A program made the position numbers and the translations under genes. A DNA stretch of 64,000 nt, taken from contig NZ_SUMF01000001.1 in assembly GCF_005048205.1 (NCBI RefSeq), positions 248,001 to 312,000 of the forward strand, written 5' to 3'. Position 1 is the first letter of the stretch, and the number at the start of each line of letters is the position of its first letter. The DNA is from Chitiniphilus eburneus (GTDB lineage: Bacteria > Pseudomonadota > Gammaproteobacteria > Burkholderiales > Chitinibacteraceae). Positions 16,866-25,209 of the stretch are shown here, piece by piece. The notes beneath the pieces were generated by a model. The model made no database searches, was not told the origin of the DNA, and was given only the letters and a program-made list of their open reading frames with translations.

Positions 16866-18985
16866 GACGCGCACTGCTCATCCTCGGCTCGCTGGGCACC
16901 ATCCTGCTGTTCCTGCTGGCAACCGCCGCCGGCAAGACCTCCGCCTTTGCCGAGTACTACAACGAGCTGCTGATCCTGAACGGCCTGCTGCTGGCCGGCC
17001 TGCTGGTGCTGGTCGGCGCCAGGCTGTGGGACCTGATCCGCAAGGTACGGGCCAAGGTATTCGGCTCTCGCCTGACACTGCGCATGGTACTGATGTTCGC
17101 CCTGGTGGCGGTGCTGCCCGGCACGCTGGTGTATACGCTGTCGGTGCAGTTCCTCAATCGCTCGATCGAGAACTGGTTCGACGTGCGCGTGGACAACGCG
17201 CTGGACCGTGGCCTCAACCTGGGCCACAACGCCATCGACTACCAACTGGGCGACCTGTCGCGCAAGGCGCGCATCGTGGCGCTGGACGTCCACGACGACA
17301 GCGGCAGCACCCTGCTCAGCCGGCTCACCCGGATGCGCGAGCAACTGGGCGTGCAGGAAATTTCCATCTTCGACGAGACCGGCAACACCATCGCCCACAT
17401 CGGCAACGAGAACGCCGGCCTGTTTCCCGACCTGCCCGATCGCACGATCCTGCGCCAGGCGCTCAAGGAGCCGGTGCGCAAGCTGGAGGCGAAGTCGGGC
17501 ACCGACCTGATGATGCGCGCAGTGGTGCCGATGCCCGGCGCCCGCTTCGGCATGCGCACGCGGCTGTTGCAGTTGATGCAGCCGGTGCCGGAGCAACTGG
17601 CCGCCGACGCCGAGCTGGTGGAACAGGTACGCAGCGAATACAAACAGCTATCCGAAGCGCGCTCCGGCCTGAAGCTGGTCTACAGCCTGACGCTGACACT
17701 GGCGCTGCTGATGGCGTTGCTGGGCGCGCTGGCGCTGGCGATCTATCTGTCGGACCGGCTGGCGGCACCGCTGTCGGTGCTGGCCCGCGCGACGCGCGCG
17801 GTGGCCTCGGGCGATTTCTCGCACCAGCAGCCAGTGATCAGCCGCGACGAGCTGGGTATCCTCACCCATTCCTTCAACCGCATGACGCGGCAGTTGTCCG
17901 AGGCACGCACCTCGCTGGAACAGCACCAGAGCGAACAGGCAGCCGCCAACGCGTATCTCCAGGCGATCCTGGGCTCGCTCTCCGCTGGCGTGGTGTCGTT
18001 CGACGAAGGCTGGCGGCTGGCCTCCACCAACCAGAGCGCGCTACGCATCCTGGGCATCGACCCTACCGCGCTGCGCGACACCCCGCTGGCCGACTGGCCG
18101 CAGCGCTATCCTGCACTGACCGGCTTCTGTACCCGTATCGTCGAAGGCTTCCTGTCCGACGAGGAACACTGGCAAAGCCAGGCCGAAGTTGCCGAAACCC
18201 GCGTGCTCAACATCCGCGGCACGCGGCTATGGGTGGACGACATCGAGGCGCGCCAGGGTTTCCTGGTGGTGTTCGACGACATCACCGAACTGATCTCCGC
18301 CCAGCGTGACGCGGCCTGGGGCGAAGTGGCGCGGCGGTTGGCGCACGAAATCAAGAACCCGCTCACCCCGATCCAGCTCTCGGCGGAGCGTCTGGAACTG
18401 AAGCTGGCCGACAAGCTGGATACGCCCAGCGCGGAGCTGCTGTCACGCAATACGCAAAACATCGTCAAGCAGGTGCAGGCGCTCAAAACGATGGTCGATG
18501 CGTTCCGCGATTACGCGCGCAAGCCCACCGGCAAGAAAAAACCCCTGGACTTGCAACAACTGCTGGCCGACGTACTGGTACTGTATGAGGCGGCGCCCGT
18601 TTCGCGCATCGACATGGTGCATGCGCCACTGACCGTCGAAGGCGATGCGACCCATTTACGTCAGGTGATCCACAACCTGTTGCAGAATGCGCAGGATGCG
18701 TTTCAGGGCTGTGAAACGCGGGATGAACCTCCACGGATTTGCGTGCGGACCGAAAAGATCGATAAATTGGCGCGCCTTACGGTGGAAGACAATGGCTGCG
18801 GTTTCCAGGCGGAAATCCTGGCACGGGTGTTCGAGCCCTATGTGACGACCAAGCAACGGGGGACGGGCTTGGGGTTGGCCATTGTGAGAAAGATCATCGA
18901 AGAGCACCGGGGCCGGATCATTGCCGGTAACCGCGAAGAAGGCGGCGCCTACGTAAGAATTGAGCTACCGCTCATGGAGGGATGA
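16862..18985 (+). CDS. ntrY: Sensor histidine kinase NtrY
   Basis: A 707-residue membrane kinase. Two N-terminal helices (residues 5-22 and 38-56) and a third near 75-97 precede a periplasmic sensor region and a further helix (about 272-297). A HAMP linker ([23 protein letters not shown]), a PAS domain (about 355-470), HisKA with phospho-acceptor His495 in [15 protein letters not shown], and an HATPase domain with [18 protein letters not shown] and [12 protein letters not shown] follow. All kinase motifs are intact. Translation starts at GTG 16862, coupled to DUF4390, and the partner ntrX starts three bases after its stop. NtrY-NtrX pairs are linked to nitrogen use, respiration and envelope control in proteobacteria; the signal here is unknown. 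Confidence 0.92.
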   Translation: MRRALLILGSLGTILLFLLATAAGKTSAFAEYYNELLILNGLLLAGLLVLVGARLWDLIRKVRAKVFGSRLTLRMVLMFALVAVLPGTLVYTLSVQFLNRSIENWFDVRVDNALDRGLNLGHNAIDYQLGDLSRKARIVALDVHDDSGSTLLSRLTRMREQLGVQEISIFDETGNTIAHIGNENAGLFPDLPDRTILRQALKEPVRKLEAKSGTDLMMRAVVPMPGARFGMRTRLLQLMQPVPEQLAADAELVEQVRSEYKQLSEARSGLKLVYSLTLTLALLMALLGALALAIYLSDRLAAPLSVLARATRAVASGDFSHQQPVISRDELGILTHSFNRMTRQLSEARTSLEQHQSEQAAANAYLQAILGSLSAGVVSFDEGWRLASTNQSALRILGIDPTALRDTPLADWPQRYPALTGFCTRIVEGFLSDEEHWQSQAEVAETRVLNIRGTRLWVDDIEARQGFLVVFDDITELISAQRDAAWGEVARRLAHEIKNPLTPIQLSAERLELKLADKLDTPSAELLSRNTQNIVKQVQALKTMVDAFRDYARKPTGKKKPLDLQQLLADVLVLYEAAPVSRIDMVHAPLTVEGDATHLRQVIHNLLQNAQDAFQGCETRDEPPRICVRTEKIDKLARLTVEDNGCGFQAEILARVFEPYVTTKQRGTGLGLAIVRKIIEEHRGRIIAGNREEGGAYVRIELPLMEG

Positions 18986-18988
18986 AGT

Positions 18989-20296
18989 TTGCTTAGTCAG
19001 GATATTCTGGTCGTCGATGATGAAATCGGCATACGCGAGTTGTTGTCCGAGATCCTTCAGGATGAGGGCTACAGCGTCGCGGTCGCCGAAAACGCCGAGA
19101 AGGCGAGACAGTTGCGCAACCAGGCGCAGCCCAGGCTCGTCTTGCTGGATATCTGGATGCCCGATACCGACGGCGTCACCCTGCTGAAGGAGTGGGCCCG
19201 CAACGGCCAGCTCACGATGCCGGTGGTGATGATGTCGGGCCACGCCACCATCGACACAGCGGTGGAAGCCACGCGCATCGGCGCGCTCGATTTCCTCGAA
19301 AAACCCATCGGCCTGCAAAAGCTGCTCAGCGCCGTCAAGCGCGCGCTGGCACAGCCGGTGAGCGATCAACGGCAACAGCACGCACCGACGCTGGCACGGC
19401 TGGGCGAAGCGGAAGCGATCAAGGATCTGGCAGCCGCGCTCGACAGCGCCGCCGCCGCGCAAGGCGCGCCCATCCTGCTGGTCGGCGCGCCCGGTGTCGG
19501 GTTCGAACTGTGCGCACGCTACCTCAACCTGCCGGAGCGCCCGTTCGTCGCGCCGCTGTCGAACGAAGACTTCGCCATCGCCCCGCAGGAGCTGGCAAAC
19601 AAGGCGGCGGGCGGCACGCTGTTCCTGCGCGACCTGGCCTACCTGGACCGTCGCGCGCAGGCCGGGCTGAAAAGCGCGCTGGCCAAGCTGGAAAAGAACA
19701 AGGTCCGCATCGTCTCGGCATCCAGCCGTCCGCTGGACGCGCTGGCCTCCTGCGTCGATCCCGAACTGCTCAAGGCGCTGTCGCAGTTGATCGTGCCGAT
19801 CCCGGCGCTGGCCGAACACCGCGAGGACATCCCGCGTATCGCCGAAGCGCTGCTGGCCGAAGTCGTCGCCACCAACCGGCTGGAACCGCGTCGCTTCAGC
19901 GCCCAGGCATTGCAACTGCTGGCCCGCCAGGACTGGCCGGGCAACCTGGACGAACTGGCCAACGTGGTGAAGAGCCTGGCGCTCACCTGCCGCGAAGGCG
20001 AGATCGACCTGGCGCCGGTATCGCGCATCCTGTCGCAGTTCTCGCCCACCGGCACCATTCCCGCCGCGCCGCCGATGCCGGAAATCACCGCGCCAACCGC
20101 CGTGGACATGGATCTGCCGCTGCGCGAAGCGCGCGACCAGTTCGAAAAATACTATCTGGAACGCCAGATCGAGCTGTCCGGCGGCAACATGAGCCGGGTG
20201 GCCGAACGTATCGGGCTGGAACGAACCCATCTTTATCGCAAACTGAAACAACTGGGCATCAGCATGCCCAAGAAAAACCGCCCGCCCGAGGACTGA
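18989..20296 (+). CDS. ntrX: NtrX-type response regulator with degenerate AAA+ domain
   Basis: A 435-residue regulator: receiver domain (1-120) with phospho-acceptor Asp54 in LVLLDIWMPDTDG, a central domain derived from the sigma-54 AAA+ fold, and a Fis-type helix-turn-helix at the C-terminus (GGNMSRVAERIGLERTHLYRKL). The central domain is unusual. The Walker A position reads GAPGVGFEL (166-174) with no lysine, the GAFTGA loop and its surroundings are absent, and Walker B reads GGTLFLRDL (208-216) in place of LFLDE. It therefore cannot be expected to hydrolyse ATP or remodel sigma-54 polymerase and probably acts as a plain DNA-binding regulator. It starts at TTG 18989 with GGAGGG nine bases upstream; no ATG alternative fits. 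Confidence 0.88.
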   Translation: MLSQDILVVDDEIGIRELLSEILQDEGYSVAVAENAEKARQLRNQAQPRLVLLDIWMPDTDGVTLLKEWARNGQLTMPVVMMSGHATIDTAVEATRIGALDFLEKPIGLQKLLSAVKRALAQPVSDQRQQHAPTLARLGEAEAIKDLAAALDSAAAAQGAPILLVGAPGVGFELCARYLNLPERPFVAPLSNEDFAIAPQELANKAAGGTLFLRDLAYLDRRAQAGLKSALAKLEKNKVRIVSASSRPLDALASCVDPELLKALSQLIVPIPALAEHREDIPRIAEALLAEVVATNRLEPRRFSAQALQLLARQDWPGNLDELANVVKSLALTCREGEIDLAPVSRILSQFSPTGTIPAAPPMPEITAPTAVDMDLPLREARDQFEKYYLERQIELSGGNMSRVAERIGLERTHLYRKLKQLGISMPKKNRPPED

Positions 20297-20317
20297 GCTG
20301 GCGGCAGCCACAGATTA

Positions 20318-20376
20318 GAGCGTGTCGTCACATGTTTCGCGGCAGTGCAGTTCGTGAAACATGGGGCGACACGCCC
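20318..20376. repeat. Short hairpin related to the 24.2-kb MITE-like element
   Basis: The left end GAGCGTGTCGTCACATGT (20318-20335) and right end ACATGGGGCGACACGCCC (20359-20376) are imperfect inverted repeats, with TTTC/GAAA extending the stem. The left end shares GCGTGTCGTCAC-TGT-TCGCGGCAG with the larger element at 24219-24484. TA flanks the left side, while the right flank is TG, so the copy appears truncated or decayed. Confidence 0.7.
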
Positions 20377-20378
20377 TG

Positions 20379-20436
20379 AGAGGGAAGGACAAAAGGTAAA
20401 GGCAGTTGCTTTTGCTTGGCGTCCTTCCCTCTTTTT
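20379..20436 (+). terminator. Terminator after ntrX
   Basis: A 12-bp stem of AGAGGGAAGGAC (20379-20390) and GTCCTTCCCTCT (20421-20432) is followed by a T-tract (20432-20436). The 30-nt loop can pair further within itself. It ends the ntrYX transcript before trkA; a short stable RNA ending here is an alternative. Confidence 0.7.
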
Positions 20437-20496
20437 CCTTATATGCATTGATGCGGCCATCGTTCGCCCGATCGCCGCGCGACACAGCGGGATTCC

Positions 20497-21873
20497 ATGG
20501 CCAATATCCTGATCCTCGGCGCCGGACGCGTAGGCAGCTCGGTCGCCGAACAACTGGTTCACGAGCGCTACAGCGTCACCCTGGTGGACAGTAACGCCGC
20601 CGCGCTCAAGCCGCTCCAGGATCGGCTGGACCTGCGCACCGTCGTCGGCCACCCCGCCAGCCCCAGCGTGCTGGAAGCGGCGGGCGCCCGCGATGCCGAC
20701 CTGCTGCTGGCGGTGACGCCCAGCGATGAGTTGAATCTGGTCGCCAGCAAGGTCGCGCAGCAACTGTTCAACGTCCCCACGCGGCTGGCGCGCATCCGCA
20801 ACCAGGATCTGCTGGCGCAGGACAGCCTGTTCGGCGAAAACGGCTTCGCCATCGACCACATCATCACGCCGGCGCAGATCGTTACCGATTATCTCTACCG
20901 CCTGGTCGAAACGCCCGAAGCGTTGCAGGTACTGGATTTCGGTGGCGGGCTGGCGCAGATGGTGGTGGTGCGGGTGGAGGCGGACGCGCGCATGGCCGGC
21001 AAGCCGCTATCCACGCTGGATACGCTGCTGCCCAACGTCGATCGCCGCGTGGTGGGCATCTATCGCCGCAACCGTCATATCCGGCCCGACGGCAACACCC
21101 TCAGCGAAGTGGGGGACGAAGTGTTCGTGCTGGCAGCCACCAAAAACATCCGCGCGGTGATCCGCGCCTTCCATGGCGAGGACCGCCGCGCGCGGCGTAT
21201 CACCATCGCCGGCGGCGGTAACGTCGGCTTCCGCCTGGCAAGCGCGCTATGCGGCGACTATCAGGTGAAACTGATCGAAACCAACCGCGAACGCGCGGTC
21301 TGGCTGTCCGAGCAACTGCCCAAGGCGCTGGTGCTCAACGGCGACGCCACCGACGAAACGCTGCTCGACAACGAACAGGCCGAGCGTACCGACCTGTTCC
21401 TCGCACTGACCAGCGACGACGAGGACAACATCATGTCCGGCCTGCTGGCCAAGCAGATGGGCACGCGCAAGGTGATCGCCATCATCAACCGCAGTCGCTA
21501 CGTCGGGCTGTTGCAGGGCAGCCGCATCGACGTGGCACTATCGCCGGCGCAGGCCACCATCGGCTCGCTGCTGGCCTTCGTGCGCCAGGGCGATATCGTC
21601 GCCGCGCACAGCCTGCGCCGTGGCAGCGCCGAAGCGCTGGAAATCGTCGCGCACGGCAATCGCAACACCTCGCGCGTGGTAGGGCGCCGGGTGGAAGAAC
21701 TGCGCCTGCCCGAGGGCATCTACTTCGCCGCCGTGGTGCGCGGCGAACAACTGGTGGTGCTGCACGGCGAAACGGTGATCGAATCCGAGGACCACGTGAT
21801 CGTGTTCTGCGACAACAAGCGGCGCATTCGCGAGGTGGAGCAGTTGTTTGCGGTGAAGCTGGGTTTCTTTTGA
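20497..21873 (+). CDS. trkA: Trk potassium uptake regulatory subunit TrkA
   Basis: A 458-residue cytoplasmic NAD-binding protein that gates the TrkH potassium channel. It has the expected duplicated layout: RCK_N (1-120, with ILGAGRVGSSVAEQL), RCK_C (about 140-215), a second RCK_N (about 230-350, with IAGGGNVGFRLASAL) and a second RCK_C (370-458). Full family length. The ATG at 20497 begins the first beta strand directly. It is followed not by trkH but by a 768-bp gap filled with tandem repeats, after which trkH resumes in the same direction. Confidence 0.95.
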   Translation: MANILILGAGRVGSSVAEQLVHERYSVTLVDSNAAALKPLQDRLDLRTVVGHPASPSVLEAAGARDADLLLAVTPSDELNLVASKVAQQLFNVPTRLARIRNQDLLAQDSLFGENGFAIDHIITPAQIVTDYLYRLVETPEALQVLDFGGGLAQMVVVRVEADARMAGKPLSTLDTLLPNVDRRVVGIYRRNRHIRPDGNTLSEVGDEVFVLAATKNIRAVIRAFHGEDRRARRITIAGGGNVGFRLASALCGDYQVKLIETNRERAVWLSEQLPKALVLNGDATDETLLDNEQAERTDLFLALTSDDEDNIMSGLLAKQMGTRKVIAIINRSRYVGLLQGSRIDVALSPAQATIGSLLAFVRQGDIVAAHSLRRGSAEALEIVAHGNRNTSRVVGRRVEELRLPEGIYFAAVVRGEQLVVLHGETVIESEDHVIVFCDNKRRIREVEQLFAVKLGFF

Positions 21874-21902
21874 GCGCCGGATGGGGATGGTTTCTGAAGT
21901 GG

Positions 21903-22500
21903 TTTGCAGAGCAATGACAAGCCCCCGGCGAAGCCGGGCGCGTCTCGGCAGTGGGGCACGTGCATCGGCGCTCCCCTGCTTCACCCCGACTCCCCCCGCC
22001 CTCGCCGCCGCGAGGGAGCCTCGCTGCGCTCGCTTGTTCTTGCGTGCGCCTGAGGTAGTTTGCAGAGCAATGACAAGCCCCCGGCGAAGCCGGGCGCGTC
22101 TCGGCGGTGGGACGCGTGTATTGGCGCTCCCCTGCTCCACCCCTACTCCCCTCGCCCTCGCCCTCGCCCTCGCCGCCGCGAGGGAGCCTCGCTGCGCTCG
22201 CTTGTTCTTGCGTGCGCCTGAGGTAATTTGCAGAGCAATGACAGGCCCCCGGCAAAGCCGGAGGCGTCTCGGCGGTGGGGCGCGTGTATCGGCCCTCCGC
22301 TGCTCCACCCATACTCCCCCCGCCCTCGCCTCAGGAGCGCCTATGCAGAATCTGCGATCAGAAGTGGCGAACGAATCCATCGCAGGCCCCCGGCCAAGCC
22401 GGGTGCTCCCCAGTAATGGCGCGCCGGTCACGGCCCTCCGCTGTTCCACCCCCACTCCCCCCGCCCTCGCCGCCGCGAGGGGGCCTCGCTGTGCTCGCGC
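21903..22500. repeat. GC-rich tandem repeat block between trkA and trkH
   Basis: Three units beginning TTTGCAGAGCAATGACA start at 21903, 22059 and 22227, giving periods of 156 and 168 bp; the longer unit has two extra CGCCCT repeats. A fourth, more diverged partial unit runs from about 22362. Each unit carries the hairpin CCCGGCGAAGCCGGG (diverged in the third and fourth) and most carry a GC-rich tract CGCCGCGAGGGAGCCTCGC. Long frames are open on both strands because of base composition and multiple-of-three periods, but they show no family similarity. No gene is supported in 21874-22641. Confidence 0.85.
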
Positions 22501-22641
22501 GTGCGTGTGCACGTCGGTGGCAAGTCGCAGGCGGATAGCAGGTCGCCGACGTGTACCTGCCCCTGGCCGGCATGATCATCGCCTGCTGGGGTTGGCGTCT
22601 TCCTCCCGCGCACTTTCAACCTTCACCCGGTCCGCTCCAAC

Positions 22642-24153
22642 ATGAGCAACGCTCCCGCCTTTGCCCTGCCCCAGACCAACAGCTATCCGCTACATCAGCG
22701 GCTGCTGCCGGCGGTGAACTTGCTGGCCCGCATCGCGGCCATCTTCTCGCTGACCATGCTCTTCCCCATCGCGGTGGCGTGGTGGGGCGATGATGCGGGG
22801 CTGATCCCCTTTGTCGAATCGTTGGGCGGGCTATTACTGCTCAGCCTGTTGATCGTGGCGGCCACGCTGCGCTACCAGCGCGAGTTGAAGACCCGCGACG
22901 GTTTCATCCTGGTGGTGGGGCTGTGGACGATGCTGCCTGCCGCCGCCACCGTGCCGCTGTTGCTGTACGACCCGACGCTGAAGTTCAGCTACGCCTATTT
23001 CGAGGCGATGTCCGCGCTGACCACCACGGGCGCCACCGCGCTCACCGGGCTGGAGCACCTGCCGGCTTCGATCAATGTCTGGCGTCATCTGCTCAACTGG
23101 CTGGGTGGCATGGGGATTCTGGTGCTGGCCGTGGCCATCCTGCCGATGCTGGGCGTGGGTGGCATGCAGTTGTTCAAGGCGGAAACGCCGGGACCGATCA
23201 AGGATGCCAAGCTCACGCCGCGCATTCGCGAAACCGCGCGCAACCTGTGGCTGATCTATGCCGGGTTGACAGTGGCTTGCGCCCTGCTGTTGCGGCTGGC
23301 GGGCGAACTGAGCTGGCTGGATGCGATATGCCATGCCTTCTCGGCGGTATCGCTGGGCGGTTTTTCCACCTACGACGCCAATGTCGGCCAATTCGATTCG
23401 CTGGCCATCGAAGCCATCCTGGTGCTGTTCACCGTGCTGTCCGCCACCAACTTCGCCACGCACTTTCTGGCGCTGGCGCGACGCGATATCCGGGTGTACT
23501 GGCGGGATTCCGAGTTCAAGGCAATGATCGCGGTGATACTCGGCAGCATCGTGATCCTGGCCGGCGTGCTGTACTGGCGCGGCACCTATGCCGACTACGC
23601 CACCGCGCTACGGCACGTGACGTTCAACGTCGCCTCGGTCGCCACCGGCAGCGGTTATGCCAGTACCGATTTCGCACAGTGGCCCATCGTCGCGCCGCTG
23701 TGGATGCTGTTCCTTTCCGGCATCACCGCCTGCGCCGGATCGGCCGGCGGCGGTATCAAGATGATCCGCACCATCGTGCTGGTGCGCGAAGCCGGCCGCC
23801 AGTTTGTCACGCTGCTGCATCCGGCCGCGGTGCGGCCGTTGCGGGTGAACGGCAACTCACTGTCGGGCCAGGTGGTGTTCGCGGTGCTGGGCTTCATTTT
23901 CCTGTACTTCATGAGCATGGTCGGGCTGACCTTCGCGCTGCTGCTCACCGACCTGGATTTCCTCTCCAGCCTGACCGCCGTCGTAGCCTGCCTGAACAAC
24001 GCCGGCCCTGGCCTGGGCATGGTGGGGCCGGCGTCCAACTATGGCGTGCTGACGCAGGCGCAGGTATGGATCTGCTCCTTCGCCATGCTGCTGGGCCGGC
24101 TGGAGGTGATCTCGGTGCTGGTGCTGTTCACGCCCACGTTCTGGCGGAGCTGA
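22642..24153 (+). CDS. trkH: Trk potassium uptake channel TrkH
   Basis: A 503-residue inner-membrane potassium translocation subunit. The four pseudo-repeated pore regions are visible: SALTTTGATALTG, SLGGFSTYDAN, VATGSGYASTD and NNAGPGLGMVG, each with the filter glycine. Many hydrophobic helices span the whole length. It works with TrkA, encoded upstream. The ATG at 22642 gives the usual N-terminal cytoplasmic tail of about 25 residues. The tandem-repeat block upstream contains GC-rich hairpins, so trkH may need its own promoter. A MITE-like element lies 65 bp after the stop. Confidence 0.93.
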   Translation: MSNAPAFALPQTNSYPLHQRLLPAVNLLARIAAIFSLTMLFPIAVAWWGDDAGLIPFVESLGGLLLLSLLIVAATLRYQRELKTRDGFILVVGLWTMLPAAATVPLLLYDPTLKFSYAYFEAMSALTTTGATALTGLEHLPASINVWRHLLNWLGGMGILVLAVAILPMLGVGGMQLFKAETPGPIKDAKLTPRIRETARNLWLIYAGLTVACALLLRLAGELSWLDAICHAFSAVSLGGFSTYDANVGQFDSLAIEAILVLFTVLSATNFATHFLALARRDIRVYWRDSEFKAMIAVILGSIVILAGVLYWRGTYADYATALRHVTFNVASVATGSGYASTDFAQWPIVAPLWMLFLSGITACAGSAGGGIKMIRTIVLVREAGRQFVTLLHPAAVRPLRVNGNSLSGQVVFAVLGFIFLYFMSMVGLTFALLLTDLDFLSSLTAVVACLNNAGPGLGMVGPASNYGVLTQAQVWICSFAMLLGRLEVISVLVLFTPTFWRS

Positions 24154-24218
24154 TCGCCCCCGGAAGGGCTTGTCACGCTGGGGCTATCCCGCATCGTGGC
24201 GTCGGGCGCCAGCCTCTA

Positions 24219-24484
24219 GGGCGTGTCGTCACCTGTATCGCGGCAGCGCTGGGCCGAAAAAGCACCCGCCATCAGGCGCGCGACGCCGCCAATAACCGGT
24301 TATTGGCAAGGAGCGCAACGCAGTGGAGGGTGTTTTTTCGGCCCAGCCCGCCGGGTTCGGCGCATTTCGGGCGCCGCGCGGTGTCACCGGCCGCTTGCGG
24401 TATTCATACCGCCGCGCGTCCAGCTCCTGGCGCGGCATCCCGAACTGTGCCGAACGCTGTCGTGACACAGGTGACGACACGCCC
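24219..24484. mobile_element. MITE-like element, 266 bp, with TA flanks
   Basis: Perfect 18-bp terminal inverted repeats, GGGCGTGTCGTCACCTGT at 24219-24236 and its complement at 24467-24484, extend with a few mismatches to about 33 bp. Each side is bounded by TA (24217-24218 and 24485-24486), or CTAG if read one base wider. Inside are two hairpins. The first pairs 24251-24267 with 24328-24344 (one mismatch) and encloses a perfect 20-bp palindrome at 24288-24307. The second pairs about 24355-24371 with 24438-24455. No transposase is encoded. TA duplication and this size suggest an IS630/Tc1-mariner-type non-autonomous element, or an IS5-like one if CTAG is the duplication. Confidence 0.8.
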
Positions 24485-24496
24485 TAGCATCGCGGG

Positions 24497-25126
24497 ATGG
24501 ACGTTTTCCTCACCGGCTTTCTGCTGTCACTCTCGCTCTGCCTGGACCTGGGCATCGTCAACGTTGCCCTGATCGACGTCAGCCTGAAATACGGCGCGCG
24601 ACCGGCGCTCTGGATGGGCCTGGGCTCGTGCTTCGGCGATCTGGCCTACGCCATCCTCTCGCTGGTCGGCATGAGCGTGCTGTTGCGGTTCGAGGCAGTG
24701 CAATGGGCGACCTGGCTTGGCGGTGGCGGCATCCTGCTCTGGCTGGCGCTGAAGATGGCGCGCGAAGCCTGGCGCGACGCACACCGTGGTGAGGTGGATC
24801 ACCCGCCCCTGCCCGGCAACCATCACCTGTTCGGGCGCGGGCTGGCCCTCGCGCTGGCGTCGCCATCGGCCATCCTGTGGTTCGCCGCCGTCGGTGGCAG
24901 CCTGATCGCCCAGGCCACCGATGGCACGCTGCCGTCGGCAGCGCGCTTTCTCGCCGGATTTTTCAGCGGCGGGCTGGCCTGGACCGTCTTCATCGTCGCC
25001 GCCGCCAGCCATGGCGGCAAGCTGCTGGGGCGACGCTTCATCCAGGCGTGCCACGCGATCTCGGCCCTGCTTTACCTTTACTTCGCCGGGCTGGTGCTGG
25101 TGAACGGGGCGCGGAATCTACTGTAA
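24497..25126 (+). CDS. LysE-type amino-acid exporter
   Basis: A 209-residue membrane protein of the LysE/RhtB/ArgO translocator family, with about six hydrophobic helices. The pattern includes the N-terminal FLLSLSLCLDLGIVNVALI segment, a short cytoplasmic loop (REAWRDAHRG) and the later FGRGLALALASPSAILWFAAVGG, where such exporters carry a conserved NP-A-LF-like motif. The substrate cannot be assigned. The ATG at 24497 lies only 12 bp beyond the MITE-like element, with no Shine-Dalgarno seen, so the native leader seems to have been replaced. A terminator-like hairpin closes the gene before the convergent chemoreceptor. Confidence 0.85.
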   Translation: MDVFLTGFLLSLSLCLDLGIVNVALIDVSLKYGARPALWMGLGSCFGDLAYAILSLVGMSVLLRFEAVQWATWLGGGGILLWLALKMAREAWRDAHRGEVDHPPLPGNHHLFGRGLALALASPSAILWFAAVGGSLIAQATDGTLPSAARFLAGFFSGGLAWTVFIVAAASHGGKLLGRRFIQACHAISALLYLYFAGLVLVNGARNLL

Positions 25127-25148
25127 AACCAGGAGCATCCATCAGCAC

Positions 25149-25174
25149 AAGGCGGGATAAAGCTGTCCCGCCTT
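25149..25174. terminator. Bidirectional terminator, exporter / chemoreceptor
   Basis: AAGGCGGGA (25149-25157) and TCCCGCCTT (25166-25174) form a 9-bp stem with an 8-nt loop between two convergent genes, so it can serve both. Confidence 0.6.
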
Positions 25175-25209
25175 CACCGCCGCGAGGACCAAGCTTGCAT
25201 GCCCTATCC

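Noticed and set aside
21903-22500. Possible CRISPR array
   Set aside because: Units are 156-168 bp and nearly identical along their length, with no short repeat and unique-spacer pattern and no cas genes.
21881-22645. Open frame of 254 codons, and minus-strand frames up to 324 codons, across the tandem repeats
   Set aside because: Frames stay open on both strands because the repeat periods are multiples of three and GC-rich. The peptides are Arg/Ala/Pro-rich repeats with no family similarity.
24219-24484. Rho-independent terminator of trkH as an explanation for the inverted repeats
   Set aside because: The arms are 230 bp apart, flanked by TA on both sides, and have no T-tract. The ends recur at 20318, so a mobile-element reading fits better.
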